A DNA stretch of 64,000 bases from Paenibacillus sp. FSL R10-2734 (GCF_037963865.1 NZ_CP150170.1:1426001-1490000); one strand, 5' to 3'. Positions 34,449 through 43,830 are shown, numbered from the stretch's first letter. Made by a program: numbers and translations. The notes: a model not told the origin generated them from the letters alone.

Positions 34449-34548
34449 AATATAAGAAAGTATAAGTTTCACACAATACTATATGTCTTATATTTCTCGC
34501 TTAAACGCTTACCGTCCTTATAAGGACGCCGAAGGCGTTTATGCTTGC
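34449..34548 (+). repeat. Two-hairpin element, family A, copy 3
   Basis: AATATAAG...CTTATATT with inner AGTAT/ATACT, then TTAAACGCTTACCGTCCTTA, TAAGGACG and GAAGGCGTTTATGCTTG. Confidence 0.85.
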
Positions 34549-34563
34549 AATCCCTAAGCATAC

Positions 34564-34602
34564 AAAAAATAGTCTGACGCTTTTGTGCGCAGACTATTTT
34601 TA
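34564..34602. terminator. Bidirectional terminator
   Basis: AAAAAATAGTCTG and CAGACTATTTTT arms; serves the leftward small membrane gene that ends at 34626. Confidence 0.75.
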
Positions 34603-34625
34603 TGAAAGTAGATCTAGAAGTAGGT

Positions 34626-34826
34626 TTAGGTTTGAGTAAAAGATGTAATGATCTGAAATAGTACGTACACAGCAACGCCGCTGCCAATAAGAATAAAGCC
34701 TGATTTCTTTTTAGCTTGAAAAAAACGGAGCACACCGAGGCTGATCAAAGGGGCAATAATGAGCAGAAAAAGCAACACAGTGATGAACATCTGTGCCGAG
34801 ATATCAGACGTATCAACATAGGTCAT
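34626..34826 (-). CDS. Small two-span membrane protein
   Basis: A 66-residue protein with two hydrophobic segments (about 12-33 and 43-61) joined by a short basic loop FFQAKKKSG. GGAGAG lies 9 bases before the ATG at 34826; an in-frame ATG at 34841 has no ribosome site. It has its own terminator and TATAAT upstream on its strand near 34890. I recognise no family. Confidence 0.6.
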   Translation of the reverse strand: MTYVDTSDISAQMFITVLLFLLIIAPLISLGVLRFFQAKKKSGFILIGSGVAVYVLFQIITSFTQT

Positions 34827-34963
34827 GGACTCGCTCTCCATTTCAAAAAAGGGGTTGTAGTGATAAATGTCACACTAGCTTGACCTTTATTATATAGGAT
34901 TTCTGTTCTTTTTACTGCACTTTTGATTCACTCAAATGCGTCAATTTTACGTCAATTATTTCA

Positions 34964-35046
34964 AAATATAAGAATGTATATGTTCCACGCAATAAATTAT
35001 TCTTATATTTCTCACACAAACGCTTACCGTCCTTATGAATTTTTGC
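34964..35046 (+). repeat. Two-hairpin element, family A, copy 4 (truncated)
   Basis: The first hairpin is intact, and ACAAACGCTTACCGTCCTTAT is present (quoted within 20: CAAACGCTTACCGTCCTTAT), but the right arm of the second hairpin is deleted and it jumps to GAATTTTTGCC. Confidence 0.8.
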
Positions 35047-35095
35047 CTATAAAGATGCTTAGAGAGTGAACATCATTCGTCCATCAAGCTATGGT

Positions 35096-36256
35096 TTATA
35101 GGGTCACTCGAATGTCGCCTAGGAAATGCATAACGGCAGAGAAACCTGCGCCGATCATCGTTCCACGACTGCCGAGCTTGGAGAATGTGATTTCGAGTTG
35201 CTGCTTATGGTAAGGAAGTGTACGCTCAGCTACAACCCGGCGCAGCGGATCACCTAGCCATTCTTCAGCCTCAGACAATGCCCCACCGATAACAATAAGC
35301 TCTGGATTGAAGCTATTGATTAGATTTGTCACCCCGATGCCGAGATATTCGCCCATCGTTGAGAAGTGATGCAGGGCGTCTACTTGTCCACCGGCAGCAT
35401 AGCGAACCAGCTCTGGCGTAGTATGGGCAGGGAGGGAAAGATCAGGATTATCATAGGTTTTCTCTGAGGCGTATAACTCCCAGCAGCCACGACTGCCGCA
35501 ACTGCAAGGCTTGCCTTGTGCTTCAATCGTCATATGTCCGGTTTCACCGGCATATCCTCTTGCACCCTTGTATAGCTCTCCACCAATAATAATTCCTGAT
35601 CCGATCCCTGACCCCGCACTGATGTAAAGTAGATGCCTTACCTCACGTGCTGCGCCAAAGTTAAGTTCACCTTGTGCACCCGCGTTAGCTTCGTTATCGA
35701 TGGTGACAGGTACAGAAAAATTAGCCTCTAATATCGCTCGCAGGTCGACCATTTCCCAACCAAGGTTCGGAGCAAATAGCACAACACCATTCTCATCCAC
35801 CATGCCGGGAACACCTACTCCGATGCCGACGATTCCGTAAGGGGATTCAGGCGCTCTGACAATCAAGTCCGAGATAAGCTTTTTCATTTGTTCCAGAACG
35901 TAAGGGAAATCGTGATTTTCTAAAGAGAAATCGCTTTCGTAAAGAATGCCCCCACTGAGGTCACATAAGACCGCTGTTAGCTGCTTTACCCGCAATTCTA
36001 TACCAATTACACTGCCGGCCATCGTGTTAAAATGCAGCATTAACGGTTTACGGCCACCGCTTGATTCCCCAGGTCCAGCTTCAGTTACCAATTCTTGAGT
36101 GCATAGCTCGGCTACTAGATTGGACACAGTAGCTTTATTCAGTCCGGTCATCTCTGAAACCTTGGCGCGTGAGAGCGGAGAGTGTCTTCGAATGGTATGT
36201 AGTACGATCGATTTATTTATTTTTTTGACCAGCGCCTGGTCTCCAGTAACCTTCAC
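35096..36256 (-). CDS. xylR: Xylose repressor, ROK family
   Basis: A 386-residue repressor that releases the xyl operator when xylose is present. The N-terminal winged helix-turn-helix covers about 15-70 (HSPLSRAKVSEMTGLNKATV). The ROK sugar-kinase-like domain follows, with GIGVGVPGMVDENG, 'IDNEANAGAQGELNFG' and the zinc motif PCSCGSRGCWE. GTG start with AAGGA 10 bases upstream. It is divergent from xylA. The product is set apart from ROK sugar kinases by its DNA-binding head. Two family A repeats flank it. Confidence 0.93.
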   Translation of the reverse strand: MKVTGDQALVKKINKSIVLHTIRRHSPLSRAKVSEMTGLNKATVSNLVAELCTQELVTEAGPGESSGGRKPLMLHFNTMAGSVIGIELRVKQLTAVLCDLSGGILYESDFSLENHDFPYVLEQMKKLISDLIVRAPESPYGIVGIGVGVPGMVDENGVVLFAPNLGWEMVDLRAILEANFSVPVTIDNEANAGAQGELNFGAAREVRHLLYISAGSGIGSGIIIGGELYKGARGYAGETGHMTIEAQGKPCSCGSRGCWELYASEKTYDNPDLSLPAHTTPELVRYAAGGQVDALHHFSTMGEYLGIGVTNLINSFNPELIVIGGALSEAEEWLGDPLRRVVAERTLPYHKQQLEITFSKLGSRGTMIGAGFSAVMHFLGDIRVTL

Positions 36257-36274
36257 AAATCACACATCCTTCTT

Positions 36275-36374
36275 AAATTATAAGAAAGTATAAGCTTCAC
36301 GGTATACTTTCTCCTTATAATTCTCGCATAAACGCTTACCGTCCTTAAAAGGACGCTAAAGGCGTTTTAGCTTG
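36275..36374 (+). repeat. Two-hairpin element, family A, copy 5
   Basis: AATTATAAG pairs with CTTATAATT, whereas other copies have AATATAAG with CTTATATT: both arms changed together. AAAGTATA/TATACTTT is the inner stem. TAAACGCTTACCGTCCTTAA and AAGGACGCTAAAGGCGTTTT follow. It lies in the xylR-xylA gap. Confidence 0.85.
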
Positions 36375-36531
36375 GCATAGTTCCCATTTGTTGTATGCCA
36401 TTTAGTCTAGAGTGATGTGCTGGAAATTGCAATACATAGTGGCTAGAGGAAATTTTCCATCATGACTCTCCTATATTTGGGAAGGGGAGAGAGGAAGCTA
36501 AACCGAGCTCCAAAAAATGGACACAAAAAAC

Positions 36532-36564
36532 TTATCGAAACTTTGTTTAACCAATATACAAAGT
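36532..36564 (+). promoter_or_regulatory. xylA promoter with XylR operator
   Basis: ACTTTGT (36540-36546) and ACAAAGT (36558-36564) form an inverted repeat spaced by 11 bases, of the size expected for a ROK repressor site. It covers the spacer and -10 region of a weak promoter, TTATCG (36532-36537), 17 bases, TATACA (36555-36560). Confidence 0.6.
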
Positions 36565-36588
36565 CCAAAAGATGTGTTAAGATGATCC

Positions 36589-36602
36589 TGTAAACGCTTG
36601 CG
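36589..36602. promoter_or_regulatory. cre (CcpA) site in front of xylA
   Basis: TGTAAACGCTTGCG matches the cre consensus closely and lies just downstream of the promoter, where CcpA would repress xylA on glucose. Confidence 0.7.
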
Positions 36603-36632
36603 AGCGAAGCACAATATGAGGAGGATTACACA

Positions 36633-37949
36633 ATGGCTTATTTTGAGACAGTGAACAAAATCTCTTACGAGGGAAGCCGTTCCACCAACCCTTTTGCATT
36701 TAAATTCTACAATCCTAAAGAAGTCGTAGCCGGCAAAACTATGGAAGAACATCTGAAATTTGCAATGGCTTATTGGCATACATTAACTGCTGGCGGTTCT
36801 GATCCGTTTGGCGCTGAAACTGCAGTTCGTAGCTGGAACAAATTGAACGGTCTGGACAAAGCTAAGGCTCGTGCAGAAGCTTCTTTTGAATTCATGGACA
36901 AGATGGACCTGCCTTACTTCTGCTTCCATGATGTAGATATCGCACCTGAAGGCGCGTCCTTGCGTGAATTCTACAGCAACATCGACACTATCGTTGATAT
37001 CCTTGAACAAGGCATGAAGACTTCCGGCAAGAAATTGCTGTGGAATACAGCCAACATGTTCACTAACCCACGTTATATGCACGGTGCAGGCTCCACTCCA
37101 AATGCTGATGTCTTCGCACATGCAGCAGCACAAGTGAAGAAAGGTCTGGAAGTAGGTAAACGTCTAGGCGCTAGCAACTATGTATTCTGGGGTGGTCGTG
37201 AAGGCTACGAAGAGTTGTTGAATACAGATATGGGTCTTGAGCAAGATAACATCGCACGTCTGTTCAACATGGCTATAGATTACGCTAAGGAAATCGGCTT
37301 TGATGGTCAATTCCTGATCGAGCCTAAGCCAAAAGAGCCTACAAAACATCAATATGATTTCGATGCAGCAACAACAATTGCATTCTTGCAAAAATACAAC
37401 CTTGACAAGCACTTCAAGCTGAACCTTGAAGCTAACCATGCTACGCTTGCAGGTCATACTTTTGAACATGAACTTCGTGTAGCTCGTATTAACGGTATGC
37501 TTGGATCACTTGATGCTAACCAAGGAGATACATTGCTTGGTTGGGATACAGATGAATTCCCAGTGAACATTTACGACGCAACACTTACCCTTTATGAAGT
37601 ATTGAAGAATGACGGTCTTGGCAAAGGCGGAATTAACTTCGATGCTAAAGTACGTCGTCCTTCCTTCGAGCCTGAGGATCTGTTCCTAGCACACATCGCT
37701 GGTATGGATACTTATGCAAAAGGCTTGAAAGTGGCTGCTAAATTGATCGAAGATCGCGTATTCGAAGATTTCATTGATAAACGCTATAGCAGCTTCAATG
37801 AAGGCGTTGGTGCGGACATCGTATCCGGTAAAGCAACATTGGCTTCCTTGGCTGAATATGCTTTGAACAATGAGAACCCACGTCCTAACCAATCCGGACG
37901 TCAAGAATACTTGAGAGCTACACTTAACCAATACATTTTGGCTGAGTAG
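36633..37949 (+). CDS. xylA: Xylose isomerase
   Basis: A 438-residue class II xylose isomerase converting D-xylose to D-xylulose; length agrees with family members of about 440. The catalytic His is in CFHDVDIAPEG; metal ligands lie in LIEPKPKEPTKHQYD, LNLEANHATLAGH and WDTDEFP; YVFWGGREGYEEL is a signature. GAGGAGG precedes the ATG. Codon use is smooth, as for a highly expressed gene. It is controlled by XylR and CcpA sites at 36532-36602, with xylB downstream past a repeat and a terminator. Confidence 0.97.
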   Translation: MAYFETVNKISYEGSRSTNPFAFKFYNPKEVVAGKTMEEHLKFAMAYWHTLTAGGSDPFGAETAVRSWNKLNGLDKAKARAEASFEFMDKMDLPYFCFHDVDIAPEGASLREFYSNIDTIVDILEQGMKTSGKKLLWNTANMFTNPRYMHGAGSTPNADVFAHAAAQVKKGLEVGKRLGASNYVFWGGREGYEELLNTDMGLEQDNIARLFNMAIDYAKEIGFDGQFLIEPKPKEPTKHQYDFDAATTIAFLQKYNLDKHFKLNLEANHATLAGHTFEHELRVARINGMLGSLDANQGDTLLGWDTDEFPVNIYDATLTLYEVLKNDGLGKGGINFDAKVRRPSFEPEDLFLAHIAGMDTYAKGLKVAAKLIEDRVFEDFIDKRYSSFNEGVGADIVSGKATLASLAEYALNNENPRPNQSGRQEYLRATLNQYILAE

Positions 37950-37990
37950 TATTTACAGGGAGCTTAAGGCGTACGCTTTGAGTGCAGTAT

Positions 37991-38088
37991 CAAGCATAAA
38001 CGCCATTGGCGTCCTTTAAGGACGGTAAGCGTTTAAGCGGGAAATATAAGGATAAAGTATAGTGTGAAACTTATACTTTCTTATATTT
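37991..38088 (-). repeat. Two-hairpin element, family A, copy 6 (reverse orientation)
   Basis: Read on the reverse strand it begins AAATATAAGAAAGTATAAG and ends with GGCGTTTATGCTTG. It lies between xylA and xylB and faces copy 5 across xylA. Confidence 0.85.
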
Positions 38089-38101
38089 GAACAAATGCAA
38101 C

Positions 38102-38142
38102 GGGGGTTGCTGAAGAGAGCATTCTTCGGCAGCCCCTTTTTT
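38102..38142 (+). terminator. Terminator between xylA and xylB
   Basis: GGGGGTTGCTGAAG and TTCGGCAGCCCC arms followed by TTTTTT. It implies that xylB is expressed from readthrough or its own promoter. Confidence 0.85.
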
Positions 38143-38197
38143 ATGCGAGTTATAGGGTAATAATTAGATGCAGTTTAATAGGAGGGCTTTGATAACT

Positions 38198-39694
38198 ATG
38201 AAATACGTTATAGGTGTCGATTTGGGCACTAGTGCAGTGAAGACTGTTCTGGTAGACCCACAGGGTAAGGTGGCTTTTGAGCATTCCGAATCCTATCCGC
38301 TAAGCAGACCGCAGCCAAACTGGAGCGAACAAAATCCAGAAGATTGGGTGAAAGGCACACTGGTCAGTCTACGCCGCCTGATTGAAGTGTCGGGCATATA
38401 CCCATCCGACGTAGATGGTCTTAGCTTCTCCGGACAAATGCACGGATTGGTGCTAGTGGATAAGGATGGGCAAGTGCTTCGTCCGGCCATTCTTTGGAAT
38501 GATACTCGTACTACTGCACAGTGCAGAAGAATAGAGAGTACGCTCGGAGCAAAGCTTATTGAGGTTGCTAGAAACCGTGCGCTGGAAGGCTTCACACTTC
38601 CTAAAATTTTATGGGTACAAGAGAATGAACCTGAGGTATTAGCACAAGCGTATCAGTTCCTGTTGCCAAAAGACTATGTGCGTCTCCGGTTGACCGGTGA
38701 TTATGCGATGGATTATTCCGATGCTGCAGGAACGCTTCTATTAGATGTAGGTTCTAAAACGTGGAGTGCTGAAATTGCTGAAGCTTTTGAACTGCCACTT
38801 TCCCTTTGCCCTAGACTGGTAGAGTCCTTTGAACAGACGGGAACGTTATTGCCGGACATTGCTGAAGCGTCAGGTCTTTTATCTTCAACAAAGGTATTTG
38901 CTGGTGGTGCGGATAACGCATGTGGTGCACTCGGAGCAGGCGTCCTAGGTGAAGGCCGGACCATGTGCAGTATTGGTACATCTGGCGTAGTTCTTTCCTA
39001 TGAGAGCAACAAAGATTTAAATCTCGAAGGTAAAGTCCATTTCTTCAATCATGGTGAAAAAGATGCCTACTATATCATGGGCGTTACTCTAGCTGCTGGA
39101 CATAGCCTTACATGGTTCAAAGAAACCTTTGCAGCAGACAAAAGCTTCGATGAACTACTAAGTGGGGTGTCCTCCATTCCAGCGGGTAGCGGCGGACTTC
39201 TCTTTACACCTTATATCGTAGGGGAACGTACACCACATCCAGATGCAAATATCCGCGGAAGCTTTATTGGCATGGATTCAGGGCATACGTTGACTCATTT
39301 TACACGCTCCGTGTTAGAAGGCATTACCTTTTCGCTACGTGAATCTATTGAGATTGTACGTGATTCAGGTAAAGAGATTACAGAAATTATTGCAATCGGT
39401 GGCGGGGCTAAAAATGAGGCATGGCTCCAGATGCAAGCAGATATTTTCAATGCATCCATTGTGAAGCTTGAAAGTGAGCAAGGTCCAGCCATGGGAGCGG
39501 CGATGTTGGCAGCTTACGGTAGCGGATGGTTCACATCCCTTAGTGCATGTGCAGAAGCTTTCATCCGTCCTGCGGATGTGTATAAACCAGATCCGAAGCA
39601 AGTGGCAATCTATGACGGCTTATTCAACCTCTATCAGGAAGTCTACGGTCAGACCCGTGAACTGAATAACAAGCTGGCTGCATACCGCCAATAA
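38198..39694 (+). CDS. xylB: Xylulokinase
   Basis: A 498-residue FGGY-family kinase phosphorylating D-xylulose to xylulose-5-phosphate for the pentose phosphate pathway. It opens with IGVDLGTSAVKTVLVD (phosphate-binding loop), followed by FSGQMHGLV, AILWNDTRT, 'GGADNACGALGAGV' and the C-terminal ADP-binding GGGAKNEAWLQMQADI. ATG 38198 has AGGAGGG 11 bases upstream; the frame is open to 38168 without a ribosome site. Terminators lie on both sides. Confidence 0.96.
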   Translation: MKYVIGVDLGTSAVKTVLVDPQGKVAFEHSESYPLSRPQPNWSEQNPEDWVKGTLVSLRRLIEVSGIYPSDVDGLSFSGQMHGLVLVDKDGQVLRPAILWNDTRTTAQCRRIESTLGAKLIEVARNRALEGFTLPKILWVQENEPEVLAQAYQFLLPKDYVRLRLTGDYAMDYSDAAGTLLLDVGSKTWSAEIAEAFELPLSLCPRLVESFEQTGTLLPDIAEASGLLSSTKVFAGGADNACGALGAGVLGEGRTMCSIGTSGVVLSYESNKDLNLEGKVHFFNHGEKDAYYIMGVTLAAGHSLTWFKETFAADKSFDELLSGVSSIPAGSGGLLFTPYIVGERTPHPDANIRGSFIGMDSGHTLTHFTRSVLEGITFSLRESIEIVRDSGKEITEIIAIGGGAKNEAWLQMQADIFNASIVKLESEQGPAMGAAMLAAYGSGWFTSLSACAEAFIRPADVYKPDPKQVAIYDGLFNLYQEVYGQTRELNNKLAAYRQ

Positions 39695-39713
39695 AAGTAT
39701 TGATATGTCAGAT

Positions 39714-39752
39714 GAAAAAAGGTCTTTCGCATATGGCGGAGGACCTTTTTAG
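39714..39752 (+). terminator. Terminator after xylB
   Basis: AAAAAAGGTC..CGC and GCG..GACCTTTTT arms. Confidence 0.8.
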
Positions 39753-39892
39753 GACCATTTCGTCTATTATGTGAGGATAGGCTGTGTTCGAAGTTGTTGC
39801 CGTTCCTATTTTTCTTCTGTAGAGTATGGGGTATCTCCAGGGCAGGGTTACACTCTGCATGAGATAGTGAAGGTTTTGGGGGGCGGAAGGCC

Positions 39893-41680
39893 ATGTTCCA
39901 ATGGATTGTTAAGCTGTTGAATGACATCAAAATCCGCAATAAGCTATTGCTTGCTTTTTTACTCACCACGTTACTTCCGGTATTACTGGTAGGTGGTTAT
40001 CTTACGATTGAGATGAGGACCATGGCGTTCAATAGCGCACTGGAACAAGCTTCAATTAACGTAGATCGGGTAAAGAAAAGAACGGAGGAGGTCATTGGTG
40101 TATCTCAAGATATCGCATATCGCTTGAGCAATGACGCACGGTTGAAAAGACTTGCCATACGCCAGTATGTTAGCACTTATGATGTGGTGGAGGCGTACCG
40201 TGATTACTCGGATATGCGTGAATACCTAAGGTTATATAAAGACATCTCGAACATTCGCTTGTACACTGACAATTCTACGCTGCTTAACAACTGGGAGCTG
40301 ATCAATCCTTCGCCTGAGATTAAGGAGAGCGAGTGGTATCAAAGAGCACAGCGGTACGATAGCTTCGTTGGTTGGGAATATATCGAAGATGAGCGTGATC
40401 AACGTAAATATTTAAGTCTTGTCCGCAAAATCGAGCTGGAGGGCTCCAGCAAAATCGGTGTACTCGTTATCAATGTGAACAGTCAGCAGCTTACATCCAT
40501 TCTAAGCCAGGAGTCTTTCGATACCATGATCGTCGATGATCAGGACAATATTATTGCAGCGAACCGAAAAGATCGAACAGGTAAAAAGCTGGCAGATGTC
40601 TCCTTTGATACGAAGCTCTTGGGGCAGGGGAGTGGAAGTTACGAGGCAGAAGTAGATGGTGAGGCTTCCAAAATTGTGATTGAGGAGCTCAAACCACAAT
40701 CCAGCCGCAATGCACTAAGAATTATCTCTGTTTTTTCTATTGAAAGTATAGTTAAAGAACCTAATCGAGTGATTAAGCTGTCGATTACCGTGATTGCGAT
40801 AAGTGTTCTATTGGCCTTTTTAATTATATACAGTTTCTCCTCATTGTTCTCACGACGATTACTGTATTTGAGCAGGCATATTAATCGTGTTAGTACAGGA
40901 GATTTTGACACTACATTGAAGATTGATGGCAAGGATGAAATTGGTCTGTTAGCTCGTCAATTCAATTCCATGGTACGCAGCATTAATGACTTGATGTATG
41001 AGGTACAGGAATCCAATGCTCAGAACAGTCTGCTGGAACAGAAACAAAATGATATACGATTTAAAATGCTGGCCAGCCAGATCAACCCTCATTTCTTGTT
41101 CAATGCACTAGAAGCTATTCGAATGGAAGCTCACATGAAGGGACAAGCGGAGATTGCTCGTGTGGTGCGTCTTCTAGGCAAAATGATGCGCAGTAATCTG
41201 GAGGTTGGTCGCAATAAAATTTTGCTTAGTCAGGAATTAGAAGTGGTACGTTGTTACTTGGATATTCAGCAATTCCGTTATGAGGAGAGGTTGAAATATC
41301 AATTTACTGTAGACCCTGCCGTTGAATCTATCTATATGCCGCCACTCCTTATTCAGCCGCTTGTCGAGAACGCAGTAATCCACGGACTGGATAATAAGAT
41401 GGAAGGCGCATTTGTGACGGTGGAAGTTGTACAAGCTGGGGATCATGCTAAATTTACGATTACAGATAATGGAGTAGGGATATCTTCAAATAAGCTAGAG
41501 GAACTACGGAATACGCTTAATCGCCAAGAAGAGCGTGAAGGTGAGCGGATTGGACTTCGGAATGTCCATGACCGGCTAAAACTATCTTACGGGGAAGAAT
41601 ATGGGCTAACTATTGAGAGTAGACCTAATGTAGGAACGGTTATTTTCTTCTGCATACCAATGGAGGACAACAATCTATGA
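39893..41680 (+). CDS. YesM-type sensor histidine kinase
   Basis: A 595-residue membrane kinase. TM1 spans about 18-38, an extracellular Cache-like sensor covers about 40-295, and TM2 about 300-322. The HAMP domain follows (about 323-375). The kinase core has His400 in QINPHFLFNALEA, the phosphorylated site of this family, and ATPase motifs PLLIQPLVENAVIHG and ITDNGVGIS. YesM/YesN pairs sense plant polysaccharide breakdown products in Paenibacillus and Bacillus. The stop overlaps the YesN start by 4 bases. The target is probably the ABC importer at 44515, across the repeat-rich gap. Confidence 0.93.
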   Translation: MFQWIVKLLNDIKIRNKLLLAFLLTTLLPVLLVGGYLTIEMRTMAFNSALEQASINVDRVKKRTEEVIGVSQDIAYRLSNDARLKRLAIRQYVSTYDVVEAYRDYSDMREYLRLYKDISNIRLYTDNSTLLNNWELINPSPEIKESEWYQRAQRYDSFVGWEYIEDERDQRKYLSLVRKIELEGSSKIGVLVINVNSQQLTSILSQESFDTMIVDDQDNIIAANRKDRTGKKLADVSFDTKLLGQGSGSYEAEVDGEASKIVIEELKPQSSRNALRIISVFSIESIVKEPNRVIKLSITVIAISVLLAFLIIYSFSSLFSRRLLYLSRHINRVSTGDFDTTLKIDGKDEIGLLARQFNSMVRSINDLMYEVQESNAQNSLLEQKQNDIRFKMLASQINPHFLFNALEAIRMEAHMKGQAEIARVVRLLGKMMRSNLEVGRNKILLSQELEVVRCYLDIQQFRYEERLKYQFTVDPAVESIYMPPLLIQPLVENAVIHGLDNKMEGAFVTVEVVQAGDHAKFTITDNGVGISSNKLEELRNTLNRQEEREGERIGLRNVHDRLKLSYGEEYGLTIESRPNVGTVIFFCIPMEDNNL

Positions 41681-43221
41681 TAAAAGTGATGATTGTCGAT
41701 GATGAGCCGAAGCTACGGGAAGGGCTGCGTAGTTTGATCCCGTGGGAGAAGCTCGGTTATACGGTGGTAGCAACAGCAGCTAACGGCTTACAAGCACTTG
41801 AAAAGTATCATACCTTCTACCCAGAGCTTATAGTTGCTGATATTCGTATGCCTGGAATGGACGGCCTTGAGATGATTAGTGAGCTTCGCAAAGAAGGCTC
41901 AGAAAGTCATGTGCTAATCTTGAGTGGACATGCGGATTTTGAATATGCTAAGCGGGCGATTGGTTTTCGAATTGACGGCTATTTGCTGAAGCCGGTCGAT
42001 GAAGATGAGATGATCGTATGTCTGGAACAGCTGCATGAAACGATCGAGCAGGAGCAGCGGTTCAGTGACTGGAATGAGGAGGAGCCCGCTCGCAATAGGG
42101 AAACTTTGCTTCGAGCACTGCTGCAGCCAAGTTTAGAGGAAGAACTGGGGGAAGAAGATCTTAGCAGACATGTGGATGCGCTAGGACTGGAGCAGGGGAA
42201 TTATGAAGTTATTCTCATTGAGTTAAGAAAAACAGCAGACGCAAATGATGAGGATTTCCGGGGAATCAGAACAGTAATGGAACAGCATTTTAGTAGTAAC
42301 CCTAATGCTTCATTCTTTACGCTGTCGCAGTATTTGGGTATTCTCCTGAAGGACCCGGACCAGAGCGCGAGCAAGCGAGAAGAATTGTACAAGGAATTAT
42401 CTGCAACGATAGATCAGAAGGGTTCCGACTTCATTGCAGTATCTGGAGGAGTTGTACCCCGGCCCGAATTGGCAGCAGATTCGTTGAATGCAGCACGTGA
42501 GCTGCTGAGACGCTCCTTCTTTTTCAAGAAGAACATCATCATCAGTACAGATCCTTCAGGATTTCTGATTGAAATGAAGGAGGAGACTGAAGAGGCGCAA
42601 GAGACGGAGAGTCGTCTGCTACTTGCTGTAGAAACCGGAAGTCTTAGCGCGATCCGACCGATCGTGCAGACCATCTGTGCTGAGCTTGTAGCTGCGGGCA
42701 GCGATGAATTACGTATTAAAGAGACCTTTGTGAGACTCTTGAGTACTGTTCTGGCCCGTCTGGAGCCTACGTATCCAGAAATTCGCACCTATGCAGCAGA
42801 GCACTCCCCTCCAATAGGAGAGTTATATCAAAGTTATTATTTGTCAGATCTGCAGGATCAGGCCGTCTCATTTCTCGAAGAAATTGCGGGTCAGATGACC
42901 AGTGGGCGTGGAAATGAAATTAAGAAGATCACGGAGATCATCAACCGCCGCTACAATGAGAATCTAAAGCTAGAGACCTTATCCGAGTTATTCTGTTACA
43001 ACAGCGCTTATCTCGGCAAGATGTTCAAAAACACCACAGGGGAATACTTCAATACGTACGTGGACAAAGTGCGGATTGAGAAGGCTAAGGAGTTTCTGAC
43101 GCAAGGGATGAAAGTATACGAGGTGGCTGAGAAGGTAGGGTACATGAACCCCGATTATTTCAACGCTAAATTCCGTAAATATGTAGGAATCTCTCCAACT
43201 TCTTATCGTAAAAGCATTTAA
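41677..43221 (+). CDS. YesN-type response regulator, AraC family
   Basis: A 514-residue regulator. The receiver domain (1-125) has the acidic pair MIVDDE, phospho-acceptor Asp55 in VADIRMPGMDG and Lys105 in LLKPVDE. A central region of about 270 residues links to the C-terminal AraC-type double helix-turn-helix (about 410-514: 'LKLETLSELFCYNSAYLGKM', 'VYEVAEKVGYMNPDYFNAKF'). It overlaps the kinase gene by ATGA and is followed by a strong terminator. The likely role is activation of the ABC importer and GH95 genes in response to an oligosaccharide. Confidence 0.94.
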   Translation: MIKVMIVDDEPKLREGLRSLIPWEKLGYTVVATAANGLQALEKYHTFYPELIVADIRMPGMDGLEMISELRKEGSESHVLILSGHADFEYAKRAIGFRIDGYLLKPVDEDEMIVCLEQLHETIEQEQRFSDWNEEEPARNRETLLRALLQPSLEEELGEEDLSRHVDALGLEQGNYEVILIELRKTADANDEDFRGIRTVMEQHFSSNPNASFFTLSQYLGILLKDPDQSASKREELYKELSATIDQKGSDFIAVSGGVVPRPELAADSLNAARELLRRSFFFKKNIIISTDPSGFLIEMKEETEEAQETESRLLLAVETGSLSAIRPIVQTICAELVAAGSDELRIKETFVRLLSTVLARLEPTYPEIRTYAAEHSPPIGELYQSYYLSDLQDQAVSFLEEIAGQMTSGRGNEIKKITEIINRRYNENLKLETLSELFCYNSAYLGKMFKNTTGEYFNTYVDKVRIEKAKEFLTQGMKVYEVAEKVGYMNPDYFNAKFRKYVGISPTSYRKSI

Positions 43222-43270
43222 GGATGTCTAGATCTTTAATGTAGTACTTTCACTGATTCTTGATGGTTTT

Positions 43271-43325
43271 ACCCGCGGCTGAGTTCAGGTGATTTTCTGA
43301 ACCTCAGCCCGCGGGTCTTTTTTTT
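43271..43325 (+). terminator. Strong terminator after the two-component genes
   Basis: ACCCGCGGCTGAG..CAG and CTG..CTCAGCCCGCGGGT arms followed by eight T. Confidence 0.92.
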
Positions 43326-43329
43326 ACGT

Positions 43330-43620
43330 AAAAGTCAGGAACGATCAAGGGTATAAGCAGCACGGTGTAGCTCAAAGATGCTGATGGTTGACTGACCAGT
43401 GATGATAACCGACGAATAAACCTGCAAAAGTACATTTTTTAATGATACGCGGAGGGCTAAAGTAAGAATACCTGCAAATCTGCAGGTATTCTTACTTCAG
43501 ATGAAGTCTCCGAGCTATAAGTGAGGATATACCTGTACATTTGCAGTTTTAGGATTTAATGAAGAGAATATCTGCTCAAAAACTGTACTCATGCAGGTTT
43601 TCTTTAGTCCAGCGGAAGGT
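43330..43620 (+). repeat. Dispersed non-coding repeat, family B, copy 2
   Basis: Aligns with 9838-10130 over its full length. This copy contains the perfect hairpin GAATACCTGCA / TGCAGGTATTC around position 43470. No coding frame is conserved. Confidence 0.75.
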
Positions 43621-43830
43621 GTCGGATGAAAAAGAGGGAGTAACATTTTCGTAGTGGGATGTGAGCCGAGGGCTCATGAAAGTCTTTTTGTTTTCCCTAC
43701 CCCCACCAATTGTACGTGGTGAAGTATTAATGTAGTTAAATAGACACCTGGTTAAGCTTATGCAGGTGGATAGCTATTGCATTTATCTTTTGATTTTCTG
43801 GTTCATTGAAAACTGCTGGAAAAGGAGTGG

